From Hyphomicrobium zavarzinii ATCC 27496 (GTDB lineage: Bacteria > Pseudomonadota > Alphaproteobacteria > Rhizobiales > Hyphomicrobiaceae): a stretch of DNA of 64,000 nucleotides. Of this stretch, positions 25,670 to 34,449 are shown one piece after another. Location of the stretch: assembly GCF_000383415.1 (NCBI RefSeq), contig NZ_KB911256.1, positions 535,076-599,075 on the forward strand, written 5' to 3'. The translations under genes and the position numbers were made by a program. The notes under the pieces were generated by a model, which saw nothing but the letters and a program-made list of their open reading frames with translations, was not told the DNA's origin and ran no database searches. Numbering within the stretch: position 1 is the first letter of the stretch; each line of letters opens with the position of its first letter.

Positions 25670-27919
25670 ATGATGCGTCAGTACGAGCTCGTCGAGCGAG
25701 TACAGAAATACGACCCGACTGCAGACGAGGCGCTCCTCAACCGTGCCTACGTTTATGCGATGCGCGCGCATGGATCCCAGAAGCGCGCTTCCGGCGCGCC
25801 CTATTTCTCCCATCCCCTCGAAGTGGCTGCGATCCTGACGGATCTCAAGCTCGATGACGCCACTATCGTCACCGCGCTGCTGCACGACGTGATCGAGGAC
25901 ACCGACGCGACCCGCGCCGAGATCGATCAGCTCTTCGGGCCCGAGATCGGCGCCCTCGTTGATGGGCTCACCAAGATCAAGCGGCTCGATCTGGTCTCGA
26001 AGAAGGCCGAGCAGGCCGAGAATTTCCGCAAGCTCCTGATCGCGATTTCGAGCGACATCCGCGTGCTTCTGGTGAAGCTCGCCGATCGCCTGCACAACAT
26101 GCGCACGCTCGAGCACATGAAGCCCGAGAGCCGCAAGCGCAACTCCGAGGAGACGCTCGAGATCTATGCGCCGCTCGCCGGCCGCATGGGTATGCAGGCA
26201 CTTCGCGAGGAGCTCGAGGAGCACGCCTTCCGCTGGCTGCACCCCGAAGCCTACAAGACGGTGACGGAGAAGCTCGAGGAGCTGCGCGCCAAGAACGAAG
26301 GGCTGGTCGAGGACATCGCCAACGCGCTCCAGAAGCGGCTCGCCGACGTCGGCATCGATGCGGAGGTGTCGGGGCGCGAGAAGAAGCCTTACTCCGTCTG
26401 GAGCAAGATGGCGAACAAGCAGATCAGCCTGGAGCAGCTCTCGGACATCTACGCCTTCCGCGTCGTCGTCGGCACCATCGACGACTGTTACCGCGTTCTG
26501 GGCGTCGCCCACACGACCTGGCGCACCGTGCCGGGCCGCTTCAAGGACTACATCTCGACGCCGAAACAGAACAACTACCAGTCGATCCACACCACCGTGG
26601 TCGGCCCCCGCCATCAGCGCGTCGAGCTTCAGATCCGCACCCGCGCCATGCACAACGTGGCCGAGTACGGCGTGGCGGCCCATGCCGTCTACAAGGACGC
26701 GCAGAAGATGAACGGCGGCAACACCGCGACCCTCGCATTCTCCGACAAGGAGAGCGGGCCGTATCAGTGGCTGCGCCATCTCGTTGAAACACTGCTCGAA
26801 GGATCGAACCCCGAGGAGTTCCTGGAGCACACCAAGCTCGAGCTGTTCCAGGATCAGGTCTTCTGCTTTTCGCCCAAGGGCCGCCTCATCGCGTTGCCGC
26901 GTGGCGCGACACCGCTCGATTTCGCCTACGCCGTCCACACCGACGTGGGCAACGCCGCCGTCGGCGCCTACGTCAACGGCCGCCACGTGCCGATCGACAC
27001 GCGGCTGCGCAACGGCGATGAGGTCGAGATCCAAACCTCGAAGACCCACACGCCCCCTGCCGCCTGGGAAAGCCTCGCGGTCACCGGGCGCGCGCGTTCC
27101 GCCATCCGCCGCGCCGCACGCGACGCCATTCGCCGCCAGTACGCAGAGCTTGGCCGCAGGCTTCTGATCTCCGCCTTCGAACGCATCGGAGAGGCCTACT
27201 CGGATGAGCGCCTGAAGAAGGCGCTGCCGCGCCTCTCCCAGAAAAGTCTCGAGGATGCCTTGGCCGCTGTGGCGCGCAACGAGGTGAAGATCGAAGACGT
27301 GCTGCGGGCTATCGCGCCGGAGCTCGCCGCCGCTGCGCTTGCGGCGCCGCCGCGTGCGGAAGACACCTCGAAATCCGCGAAGGGCTGGCTCAGCCTCACG
27401 CGTGCCGCCACCAACAAGCTGCGCCTCGGCGGCTCCTCCGATTCTGATACCGGCACGGCACCGACCGGCCGGGTCCGCGGCATTCCGATCCGCGGCGTGA
27501 GGAACGACATGCCCGTGCTGTTCGAGGCCGGTGGCGCGGTGCCGGGCGACCGCATCGTGGGCGTTCTGGCGCCGGGCGAGGGCATCCGCGTGTTCCAGAT
27601 CCACTCGCCCCGCCTCCAGGAGTTCGAGCACGAGCGCTGGATCGACGTGGCCTGGGACATCGACCCCGAAAATCCCGAGCGTTTCCCGGCATTGATCAGC
27701 GTGACGGCTCCCAACCGGCCCGGCACGCTTGCCGAGATCGCCGACGTCATCGGCCAGTCCGGCGGTAACATCGACAACCTTAAAATGATCCGCCGGGCAT
27801 CGGATTTCACCGAGCTCCGTATCGGTCTCGAGGTCTGGGATCTGGCGCACTTGAACCAGATCATCAACGGGCTCAAGGCAAAAGCGGTGGTCAGCAAGGT
27901 TGAACGTGTGTTTGAATAA
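25670..27919 (+). CDS. rsh: bifunctional (p)ppGpp synthetase/hydrolase (RSH)
   Basis: This enzyme makes and degrades the alarmone (p)ppGpp. It is the long-form RelA/SpoT homologue. Domains in order are the HD hydrolase with YFSHPLEVA (H48) and LLHDVIEDTD (H72, D73); the synthetase domain with YAFRVVV and YKDYISTPK-like FKDYISTPKQNNYQSIH; TGS with FSPKGRLIALPRGATPLDFA; and a C-terminal ACT domain (residues about 670-745). Length is 749 residues. ATG 25670 is preferred; a GTG lies three codons upstream. An intact HD motif means it can hydrolyse as well as synthesise. Alphaproteobacteria usually have one such gene. Confidence 0.95.
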   Translation: MMRQYELVERVQKYDPTADEALLNRAYVYAMRAHGSQKRASGAPYFSHPLEVAAILTDLKLDDATIVTALLHDVIEDTDATRAEIDQLFGPEIGALVDGLTKIKRLDLVSKKAEQAENFRKLLIAISSDIRVLLVKLADRLHNMRTLEHMKPESRKRNSEETLEIYAPLAGRMGMQALREELEEHAFRWLHPEAYKTVTEKLEELRAKNEGLVEDIANALQKRLADVGIDAEVSGREKKPYSVWSKMANKQISLEQLSDIYAFRVVVGTIDDCYRVLGVAHTTWRTVPGRFKDYISTPKQNNYQSIHTTVVGPRHQRVELQIRTRAMHNVAEYGVAAHAVYKDAQKMNGGNTATLAFSDKESGPYQWLRHLVETLLEGSNPEEFLEHTKLELFQDQVFCFSPKGRLIALPRGATPLDFAYAVHTDVGNAAVGAYVNGRHVPIDTRLRNGDEVEIQTSKTHTPPAAWESLAVTGRARSAIRRAARDAIRRQYAELGRRLLISAFERIGEAYSDERLKKALPRLSQKSLEDALAAVARNEVKIEDVLRAIAPELAAAALAAPPRAEDTSKSAKGWLSLTRAATNKLRLGGSSDSDTGTAPTGRVRGIPIRGVRNDMPVLFEAGGAVPGDRIVGVLAPGEGIRVFQIHSPRLQEFEHERWIDVAWDIDPENPERFPALISVTAPNRPGTLAEIADVIGQSGGNIDNLKMIRRASDFTELRIGLEVWDLAHLNQIINGLKAKAVVSKVERVFE

Positions 27920-27991
27920 TGCGCCCCGGCCCGCCGGAGGGCCGTGGAATGCGCCACGAGCGAGAGAAGCTAGAGCCAGGATGAAGGGGCT

Positions 27992-28771
27992 ATGACGCGG
28001 AGTCCGTATAACGTTCTACGTCTGGGTGTGAACATCGACCACGTGGCCACCATCCGCAACGCGCGCGGGGGCCGTCATCCCGATCCGCTCCGCGCCGCCC
28101 ATCTTGCGGTGGAGGCAGGCGCCGATGGCATCACGGCACATCTGCGTGAGGACCGCCGCCACATCTCGGATACGGACATCGCGCGCCTCAAATCGGAGCT
28201 GACGCGCCCGCTCAATCTCGAGATGGCCGCAACGCCCGAGATGCTCGCCATCGCGCTCCGCCACGTGCCGAACGCCTGCTGCCTCGTGCCCGAGCGGCGC
28301 GAGGAGCGCACCACGGAAGGCGGCCTGGACGTGGTCGGCCAGAAGGCGTCGCTCGCCCCCATCATCGGCGACTTGAAGGCGGCGGGCATTCGCGTCTCCC
28401 TGTTCATCGAGCCCGACATGCGCGCGATCGAGACCTCCGCGGCCCTCGGCGCGGACATCGTGGAGCTGCACACGGGCACCTATTGCGAGCACGCGGCCGC
28501 CGACGACGCGAAGGGCGTTGCCGCCGAGATCGAGCGCCTGTCGAAAGCGGCGACCGGCGCCGCGGCCCTGGGCCTCGAGGTGCATGCCGGCCATGGCCTC
28601 ACCTTCAATACCGTGGCGCCCCTTGCCCGTATGCCCGAGGTGGTCGAGCTGAACATCGGCCATTTTCTCATCGGCGAAGCCATCTTCGGCGGTCTGCACG
28701 CCGCGGTGAAGCGTATGCGCTCTCTGATGGACGAGGCGAGGCTCAAGGTCTCGGGCCAGGTCAGCGCGTGA
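27992..28771 (+). CDS. pdxJ: pyridoxine 5'-phosphate synthase
   Basis: PdxJ closes the pyridoxine ring from 3-amino-2-oxopropyl phosphate and deoxyxylulose 5-phosphate. The 259-residue protein has the N-terminal [18 protein letters not shown] and the phosphate-site blocks [26 protein letters not shown] and [22 protein letters not shown] lies at the C-terminus. Its stop overlaps the GTG start of acpS (GTGA), so the two are translationally coupled. Alphaproteobacteria often have pdxJ-acpS-lepB-rnc-era in this order. Confidence 0.96.
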   Translation: MTRSPYNVLRLGVNIDHVATIRNARGGRHPDPLRAAHLAVEAGADGITAHLREDRRHISDTDIARLKSELTRPLNLEMAATPEMLAIALRHVPNACCLVPERREERTTEGGLDVVGQKASLAPIIGDLKAAGIRVSLFIEPDMRAIETSAALGADIVELHTGTYCEHAAADDAKGVAAEIERLSKAATGAAALGLEVHAGHGLTFNTVAPLARMPEVVELNIGHFLIGEAIFGGLHAAVKRMRSLMDEARLKVSGQVSA

Positions 28772-29187
28772 TCATCGGACTCGGCAACGATATCGTCGAC
28801 ATTCGTCGCATCGAGTCCACCCTGGAGCGTTTCGGCGAGCGCTTCCTCGAGCGCGTCTTCACCGATATCGAACGGGCCAAGTCCGACCGCCGCGCCACCC
28901 GCGCAGCGTCCTATGCCAAGCGCTTTGCCGCGAAGGAAGCCTGCGCCAAGGCCCTAGGCACCGGATTCCATAACGGCGTCTACTGGCGCGACATGGGTGT
29001 CATCAATCTGCCGTCTGGGCGTCCGACCCTGGCGCTGACGGGTGGTGCAGCGCAGCAATTGGCCAGTATTACGCCCTCGGGATTCATCGCGCGGATCGAC
29101 CTGACACTAACGGACGATTTTCCGCTCGCGGAAGCCGTCGTCATCATATCTGCGCTCCCGGCTGGATTTAGCCACACGGCGGGCTGA
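28768..29187 (+). CDS. acpS: holo-[acyl-carrier-protein] synthase
   Basis: AcpS attaches the 4'-phosphopantetheine arm of coenzyme A to acyl carrier protein. The 139-residue product starts with GTG inside the pdxJ stop. It has the metal and CoA-site motifs [14 protein letters not shown] and [15 protein letters not shown]. The upstream open frame, if read further back, only overlaps pdxJ in another frame, so the GTG at 28768 is the natural start. Confidence 0.94.
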   Translation: MIIGLGNDIVDIRRIESTLERFGERFLERVFTDIERAKSDRRATRAASYAKRFAAKEACAKALGTGFHNGVYWRDMGVINLPSGRPTLALTGGAAQQLASITPSGFIARIDLTLTDDFPLAEAVVIISALPAGFSHTAG

Positions 29188-29440
29188 CATTCGGGGGCGA
29201 AGCAGGGATGTCCTTGGGGGCTGGGCGTCACCACGCCGCACCCCTGTTTGCACGGAGCTCGCTTAATCGCTATAGCGAGCAGGGCTTTTGCGGGCGCCTG
29301 CTGCGTGGCTGGCAAGGCGAGACTGGGGCCACGTCGGATCGATCACTCCGATGTGTGAACCGGGGCCGGAACTTTTGATGTAGAGCGCGACCATGTTGGA
29401 TCGCTTCGATCAAAAATGATCGCGCTCTTGGGAGCAGGAG

Positions 29441-30220
29441 ATGAGCCTGGAAACGAACTCCAAGGCCAGCGCGGGATCCGGCTGGGCTGAGACCGCGAAA
29501 ATCGTCGTACAGGCCCTCGCCATTGCGATGGTCGTGCGCGTGTTCTTCTTCCAGCCGTTCAACATTCCGTCCGGCTCGATGAAGTCAACGCTGCTGATCG
29601 GCGACTATCTCTTCGTCTCGAAGTTGTCGTACGGCTATAGCCGTTTCTCGTTCCCCTTCAGCCCGCACCTGTTCTCGGGCCGCATCTTCGCCGCCGAGCC
29701 CAAGCGCGGCGACGTGGTCGTCTTCCGCCTGCCGCAGGACGAGAGCCTCGACTACATCAAGCGCGTGATCGGCCTTCCGGGCGACGAGATCCAGATGAAG
29801 AGCGGCATCCTCTACATCAACGGCACTCCGGTGCCGAAGGTGTACAAGGACGAATTCGCCAACACCGAGTGCGACCCGTATTTCCGTCACTGCCGCCGCG
29901 TGGTCTACAAGCGCTTCGAGGAGACCCTCCCCGAAGGTCTGAAGTACACCGTGCTCGATCTCGAGCCGGCCGGCGATTTCGACAACACCGAAGTCTTCAA
30001 GGTGCCGCCCGGTCATTACTTCATGATGGGCGACAACCGCGACAACTCCGCCGACAGCCGCGCGTCCGTGGGCTATGTGCCGTTCGAGAATTTGATCGGA
30101 CGTGCCGAGATCATCTTCTTCTCGGCCGCCGTGGACGAGCCCGACGCCATGCGCTGGCTCTCCCCTTGGACGTGGCCGTTCGACATCCGCTGGAGCCGCT
30201 TTTTTAATCTCGTTCGCTGA
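29441..30220 (+). CDS. lepB: signal peptidase I
   Basis: LepB cleaves signal peptides of exported proteins at the outer face of the inner membrane. Length is 259 residues. A single N-terminal membrane segment (about residues 20-38) precedes the catalytic serine S46 (NIPSGSMKST). The catalytic lysine is K107 (YIKRVIGLPGD). The box E motif is GDNRDNSADSR. A 253-base gap separates it from acpS, so it may have its own promoter. The rnc gene follows closely. Confidence 0.95.
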   Translation: MSLETNSKASAGSGWAETAKIVVQALAIAMVVRVFFFQPFNIPSGSMKSTLLIGDYLFVSKLSYGYSRFSFPFSPHLFSGRIFAAEPKRGDVVVFRLPQDESLDYIKRVIGLPGDEIQMKSGILYINGTPVPKVYKDEFANTECDPYFRHCRRVVYKRFEETLPEGLKYTVLDLEPAGDFDNTEVFKVPPGHYFMMGDNRDNSADSRASVGYVPFENLIGRAEIIFFSAAVDEPDAMRWLSPWTWPFDIRWSRFFNLVR

Positions 30221-30265
30221 TTTTTGAAGGCTCGGCTCGGAGATCTGAGCCAGGATACCGGCTCG

Positions 30266-30973
30266 ATGTTCAAAGCCCGCAAGTACAAGGATCTCGAGAA
30301 AAAGCTCGGCTACCGCTTCAAGAACGAAGCGCTGCTCGAGCGCGCTCTCACGCATGCGAGCCTGCGCGGCGCGAAGAAGGTGCGCGAGGACAATGAGCGG
30401 CTCGAATTCGTAGGCGACCGCGTGCTGGGCCTCGCCATCGTCGAGATGCTGGAGGCCGCCTATCCGGCCGCGACGGAAGGCGAGCTTGCCCGCCATCTCA
30501 ATCGCCTTGTCCGCGGCGAAACCTGTGCGAACGTCGGACGCGCACTTGGGCTCGGCGACTATCTCATGCTCTCGGAAAGCGAGGCGGGGAGCGGCGGACG
30601 ACTTAAGGGCACCATCCTTGCCGACGCCGTCGAGGCCGTCCTCGGCGCCATCTTTCTCGAAGCCGGTTTCAACAAGGCGCGCGACGTGGTTCGCCGTCTG
30701 TGGGAGAATGAGGAAGTCTCGTTCGGCCATGCCGCCGCCGATCCCAAGTCTGCGTTGCAGGAGTGGGCGCAGGGGCAGGGGCTGCAGCTTCCGAACTACG
30801 TCGAGGTGGAGCGGACCGGGCCCGATCACGCGCCGCGCTTCACCGCCGAGGTGCGCATCAAGGGCAAGGCGCCAGCCCGGGGCGAAGGCGCCTCTAAACG
30901 GGCAGCCGAGCAGGCAGCCGCGACTGCGCTACTGGAGCGCGAAGGTGTGATGGAGAAACGTCCTCTTGGCTGA
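30266..30973 (+). CDS. rnc: ribonuclease III
   Basis: RNase III cleaves double-stranded RNA in rRNA maturation and mRNA decay. The signature NERLEFVGDRVLGLAIVEML spans residues 43-62 with acidic residues E47 and D51. The second acidic site is in LADAVEAVLGAIFLEAGF. The C-terminal double-stranded-RNA-binding domain begins at about residue 160 (PKSALQEWAQ). ATG 30266 gives a 235-residue protein. A TTG at 30224 in the same frame is possible, but no family residues lie in the extension. The stop overlaps the era start by eight bases. Confidence 0.95.
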   Translation: MFKARKYKDLEKKLGYRFKNEALLERALTHASLRGAKKVREDNERLEFVGDRVLGLAIVEMLEAAYPAATEGELARHLNRLVRGETCANVGRALGLGDYLMLSESEAGSGGRLKGTILADAVEAVLGAIFLEAGFNKARDVVRRLWENEEVSFGHAAADPKSALQEWAQGQGLQLPNYVEVERTGPDHAPRFTAEVRIKGKAPARGEGASKRAAEQAAATALLEREGVMEKRPLG

Positions 30974-31913
30974 TGCCCCCAAAGCCGCGGCGCCCCCGCA
31001 AACGGATGAGCCGCACCGCTGCGGCGTGATCGCCATCATCGGTGCGCCCAATGCGGGCAAGTCGACCCTCGTCAACGCGCTGGTCGGCGCCAAGGTCACG
31101 ATCATCTCACGCAAGGTGCAAACGACCCGGATCCAGATCCGTGGCATCGCCATGGAAGGCGCGAGCCAGCTCGTGCTCATCGATACGCCAGGCATCTTCG
31201 CGCCGAAGCGGCGCCTCGACAAAGCGATGGTCGCGAGCGCTTGGGCCGGCGCGGCCGATGCCGATCAGGTGCTTGTTCTGGTCGATGCCGCGAAAGGGAT
31301 CGACGAGGACGTGGAGCAGTTGGTCTCCAGGCTGGCTGCCGAGACGCGGAAAAAGGCCATTCTTGTCCTCAACAAGATCGACCGCGTGGAGGACAAGGGG
31401 AAGCTGCTCGCCCTGGTGCAGGATCTCTCGGGCCGCCTCCCGTTCGAGCGCGTGTTCATGATTGCGGCCTTGAACGGCGATGGCGTCGCAGAGCTCAAGC
31501 GCTATCTGGCACAGCAGGTGCCGGAAGGACCCTGGCTCTATCCCGAGGACGAGCTGTCGGACATTCCCGTGCGCCAGCTCGCGGCCGAGGTCACGCGCGA
31601 GAAGATCTACAACTACCTGCACGACGAGCTGCCTTACCAGATCACGGTCGAGACCGAGTCCTGGAAGACGCTGCGCGACAAGTCCGTCCGCGTGGAGCAG
31701 GTGATCTACGTCGAGCGCGACAGCCAGAAGAGCATCGTGCTCGGCAAGGGCGGCCAGACCATCAAGAAGATCTCGCAAGCCTCCCGCACGGAGCTGACCG
31801 AGATCGTTGGCGAGCCGGTCCATCTCTTTCTGTTCGTGAAAGTGCGCGAAGGCTGGGATCGCGATCCTGAGCGGTACCGCGAGATGGGGCTCGAATTCCC
31901 GAAGGAGGATTGA
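30966..31913 (+). CDS. era: GTPase Era
   Basis: Era binds 16S rRNA and assists 30S subunit maturation. The G1 motif GAPNAGKST lies at residues 26-34. G3 DTPG follows near 73 and G4 NKID near 137. The KH domain has GKGGQTIKKIS near residue 252. At 315 residues it is a normal length. The start is TTG at 30966 inside the end of rnc, so coupling is likely. Its stop codon shares a base with the ATG of the small secreted protein gene that follows. Confidence 0.95.
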   Translation: MADAPKAAAPPQTDEPHRCGVIAIIGAPNAGKSTLVNALVGAKVTIISRKVQTTRIQIRGIAMEGASQLVLIDTPGIFAPKRRLDKAMVASAWAGAADADQVLVLVDAAKGIDEDVEQLVSRLAAETRKKAILVLNKIDRVEDKGKLLALVQDLSGRLPFERVFMIAALNGDGVAELKRYLAQQVPEGPWLYPEDELSDIPVRQLAAEVTREKIYNYLHDELPYQITVETESWKTLRDKSVRVEQVIYVERDSQKSIVLGKGGQTIKKISQASRTELTEIVGEPVHLFLFVKVREGWDRDPERYREMGLEFPKED

Positions 31914-32272
31914 TGCCGCCCCGCCCGGGCACCGTGCCGCTTTTCGGCCTGGCGCTCATCACGGCGGCGGCTGGTGTGTCGGGCACGCGGAAGGCGGGCG
32001 CGGCCGTCCGCATTTGCGAGCCGCATGTTTCGAGCGGGCTCGTGACCGGAACCTCCGAGGACACCGCGCGGGCGGCAGCGCTGGCGGTCTGGAAATCGAA
32101 GGCGCTCGCCCACGGCGAGGAATATGGCAGCTGGCGGCTTGCGGCGGAGAAGACGCTGGCCTGTCTGCCGCGGAGCGATGGGTCCTTCGAGTGCCTGGCC
32201 CGTGCCGCCCCTTGCACCATCGAGCAGGCGCCCGATCGCCGCGAGCTGCGCAAGAACCGTATCGGCATCTGA
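31913..32272 (+). CDS. small secreted Cys-motif protein (119 aa)
   Basis: This exported protein of unknown function starts at an ATG overlapping the era stop by one base, with a perfect AAGGAGGAT ribosome binding site. A signal peptide spans about residues 1-30, although its hydrophobic core is short. The mature part has the pattern ALAVWKSKALAHGEEYGSWR, then K-x-x-A-C, FEC, and ARAAPC. A Trp-x-x-A-x-x-K-x-x-x-C core with a final C-x-x-x-(A)-x-x-C is a signature I recall from many small secreted proteins of Hyphomicrobiales. It resembles the genes at 4618 and 5238. Placement inside a housekeeping operon suggests constitutive expression. Confidence 0.7.
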   Translation: MPPRPGTVPLFGLALITAAAGVSGTRKAGAAVRICEPHVSSGLVTGTSEDTARAAALAVWKSKALAHGEEYGSWRLAAEKTLACLPRSDGSFECLARAAPCTIEQAPDRRELRKNRIGI

Positions 32273-32332
32273 GCGAGCCCGCCGCCACGCGCGAAATGCT
32301 GCGAAACGGGGTAAGTCGGCTATAACCCGCCT

Positions 32333-33076
32333 ATGAACTGGTCCGATGAAGGTGTGATTCTCTCAGTCCGCGCCCATGGCGAGACCGCGGCGGTGGTCGA
32401 GATCCTGACGCGCGCGCACGGCCGCCATCTGGGTCTTGTGCACGGCGGGCGCTCGCGTCGCACGCGCCCCGTGCTCCAGATCGGCAATCACGTGGATGTC
32501 GCCTGGAAAGCGCGTCTTGCCGATCATCTGGGCCACATGAACGTCGAGCTGATCCGCGGCTATGCCGCCTCCGCCATGGACGATGCGGCAGCCCTCGCCG
32601 GGCTCACGTCGCTTTGCGCGTTGGCGCGCCTGCTGCCCGAACGCGATCCGCATCCCAATCTCTACGAGGTGACGCTGTTCGTGCTCGCCTACCTGGATGA
32701 CGTGAGCGTCTGGCCGGCGCTGCTCGCGCGCTGGGAGCTGGCGCTGCTGGACGAATTGGGCTTCGGCCTCGATCTCACGCAATGCGCCGCAACCGGCATC
32801 AACGACGATCTGATCTATGTGTCTCCCAAAACCGGCCGCGCGGTGTCTGCGTCCGCCGGAGAGCCCTACCGCGACAAGCTCCTGCCTCTCCCGCAGTTTT
32901 TGCGCCCCGGCCGGCAGTCGGCGCTCGGGCCGGGCGATATCGAAGGCGGGTTCGCGCTGACGGGCCACTTCCTGGAAACGCGCGTCTTTCGCCAGAGAGA
33001 CGAGGAGATGCCGGAAGCCCGAAGCCGTATGCTCGCGCTGCTGAAACGCCTCGCCGAGCCCCACGGCACGCGGTGA
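32333..33076 (+). CDS. recO: DNA repair protein RecO
   Basis: RecO acts with RecR to load RecA onto SSB-coated DNA in gap repair. The 247-residue product has the N-terminal OB fold starting MNWSDEGVILSVRAHGE and HGRHLGLVHGG, followed by a helical C-terminal domain. The zinc-binding cysteines found in some RecO proteins are absent. The gene lies in the usual alphaproteobacterial position after era, here separated by the small secreted protein gene. Confidence 0.94.
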   Translation: MNWSDEGVILSVRAHGETAAVVEILTRAHGRHLGLVHGGRSRRTRPVLQIGNHVDVAWKARLADHLGHMNVELIRGYAASAMDDAAALAGLTSLCALARLLPERDPHPNLYEVTLFVLAYLDDVSVWPALLARWELALLDELGFGLDLTQCAATGINDDLIYVSPKTGRAVSASAGEPYRDKLLPLPQFLRPGRQSALGPGDIEGGFALTGHFLETRVFRQRDEEMPEARSRMLALLKRLAEPHGTR

Positions 33077-33165
33077 GACTGCTAACCTGCCGAAGGCCAC
33101 ATCCCTCGGCCTCCGCAAGCCGTTCCCGAATGGCGCACTGTGGCCCGATCCTATTCCGCATACGT

Positions 33166-33259
33166 GTCTGGACCCCGACCTCCGTCGGGGTGACGTTGAA
33201 AATGGGCATGCGGCACGGACAACAAACACCGTCATCCCGGCGCAGGCCGGGATCCAGAC
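33166..33259. repeat. composite palindromic repeat, copy 1
   Basis: Two 30-base palindromic units face each other. The left unit (33166-33195) is GTCTGGACCCCGAC...GTCGGGGTGACG and the right unit (33230-33259) is CGTCATCCCGGCG...CCGGGATCCAGAC. They are inverted copies with a 34-base spacer. Each unit can also form its own hairpin. The layout resembles REP/BIME-type intergenic elements. It lies just after recO. A second copy with the same spacer starts 191 bases downstream. Confidence 0.8.
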
Positions 33260-33356
33260 GCGCCGGAAGCAGAGTTTCTGTCGAAGGCTTGGAGGCCTTC
33301 ATTTCGTGTCGGCGCTGCTACGAGATGGGCGAGAAGTCCGATCCTTCTGCATACGT

Positions 33357-33450
33357 GTCTGGACCCCGACCTCCGTCGAGGTGACGATGTTATTTGTCTG
33401 CGCCATATACCCACCTTCGACGTCATCCCGATGAAGATCGGGATCCAGAC
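33357..33450. repeat. composite palindromic repeat, copy 2
   Basis: The left unit is at 33357-33386 (GTCTGGACCCCGAC...GTCGAGGTGACG) and the right unit at 33421-33450 (CGTCATCCCGATG...ATCGGGATCCAGAC). They are again inverted and 34 bases apart. The left units of the two copies also share the 11 preceding bases GCATACGTGTC and differ by only one base within the unit. The spacers differ in sequence. The rest of the 433-base gap 33077-33509 contains no gene that I can support. Confidence 0.8.
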
Positions 33451-33509
33451 ATGCCTGAAGCAGGGGTTGCTGTCGGGCCTGTCGACGTGTCACTCGGACA
33501 GAGACGCCG

Positions 33510-34217
33510 CTACCGGATGCGCTCGCGCGGCGCGATCTCGACGCGCACGCCGTTGGCTGGGTCGGGTTTGAGCATGTAGACAAGCCCGTCCAGCGCCTCG
33601 TAGCGCATGGAAAGCCGCTGGGCGCTGAAACCCTCGCCGTAGCTGTCGAACGAGATCTCGCTCGGATTGCATGAGGAGTGCGTGACCGCATACGACGGCT
33701 TGATCTCGTGCGCCTCGCCGTTGAACGTGTAGCCGATGCTCTGGCGTGTCGTGTTCGAAACCTGGAACTCGTATTCGAGCGATTTCGGCCGCGCGAAGAG
33801 CTGCACGGAGATGAACTTCGGATACTTGCCCGGCGCGCTCACAACGCCTACGCCGATCTCGGTGACGTTGGGAGCCACCATGTTCGCGCGGTGGCCCGGC
33901 GAATTGATCCAGCCTTCGACGGAGCGCTGCGCGAGTGCCCGCGGCTCGAAGCCCCGGCTGTCCTCGTTGAGGGCGAGGTTCTCGCCGATCTGGCACCAGT
34001 CGTAGCCCGCCGAGGTGATGCGGTCGCCGGCCTGGCGGCCGTCGGCGGTATGCGAGAATTGCCCGTTCTTCGCGAGATAGGCCGCATAGGCACGCGCGGC
34101 GCGGGTAAGCGCCGGGCTCTGCCGGAGCGAGCCGAGCTGCTGGCGCCCGCGATAGGCGTTTGTCATTTCGATGATTGCGGCTTCGACGGTCGGCGTATCG
34201 GGAAGAACGGCGGGCAT
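33510..34217 (-). CDS. CAP-domain (SCP/PR1-like) protein with extra C-terminal domain
   Basis: The N-terminal 145 residues form a bacterial CAP domain with YDWCQIGENLA and the signature GWINSPGHRANMV plus the His of FSHTADGR. A further 85 residues follow (YEFQVSNTTRQSIGYTFNG onwards), probably a beta-rich domain with one cysteine, ending close to the repeats. The protein is probably exported, but the start is uncertain. ATG 34217 gives 235 residues without a clear signal peptide, whereas the frame is open to 34505 and includes a weak hydrophobic stretch (residues upstream of 34217). The gene is divergent from parC. Function is unknown. Confidence 0.75.
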   Translation of the reverse strand: MPAVLPDTPTVEAAIIEMTNAYRGRQQLGSLRQSPALTRAARAYAAYLAKNGQFSHTADGRQAGDRITSAGYDWCQIGENLALNEDSRGFEPRALAQRSVEGWINSPGHRANMVAPNVTEIGVGVVSAPGKYPKFISVQLFARPKSLEYEFQVSNTTRQSIGYTFNGEAHEIKPSYAVTHSSCNPSEISFDSYGEGFSAQRLSMRYEALDGLVYMLKPDPANGVRVEIAPRERIR

Positions 34218-34449
34218 GGCTCGCTGCGGGTTATGACGATCCTGCTCAAAATCGTCCGCGACAGCGGCGAACACAAGGCGGCGGTCCGGGAAAGCCCACA
34301 CGAAAATGGCTGCGCAAAATGGCGCGCCCGCTGTGGAAATCGGCGCCTTAGGTTGCCCCGAACAGAGATTTGTGTGTTGTTGCAACTTGAAAGAGCCTTG
34401 TGGCGCGGCTGCACTTGAGAGCCGCCGCCGGGAGCAGTAACCAGACGCC

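Noticed and set aside
25601..27850. A 749-codon open frame on the minus strand, and a similar 815-codon one opposite parC at 34348-36795
   Set aside because: Both are antiparallel shadows of rsh and parC, with no start signals or recognisable domains.
33166..33450. Short CRISPR-like array
   Set aside because: Only four units occur, in alternating orientation, with 34-base and longer spacers. No cas genes are near. Paired palindromes fit REP/BIME elements better.
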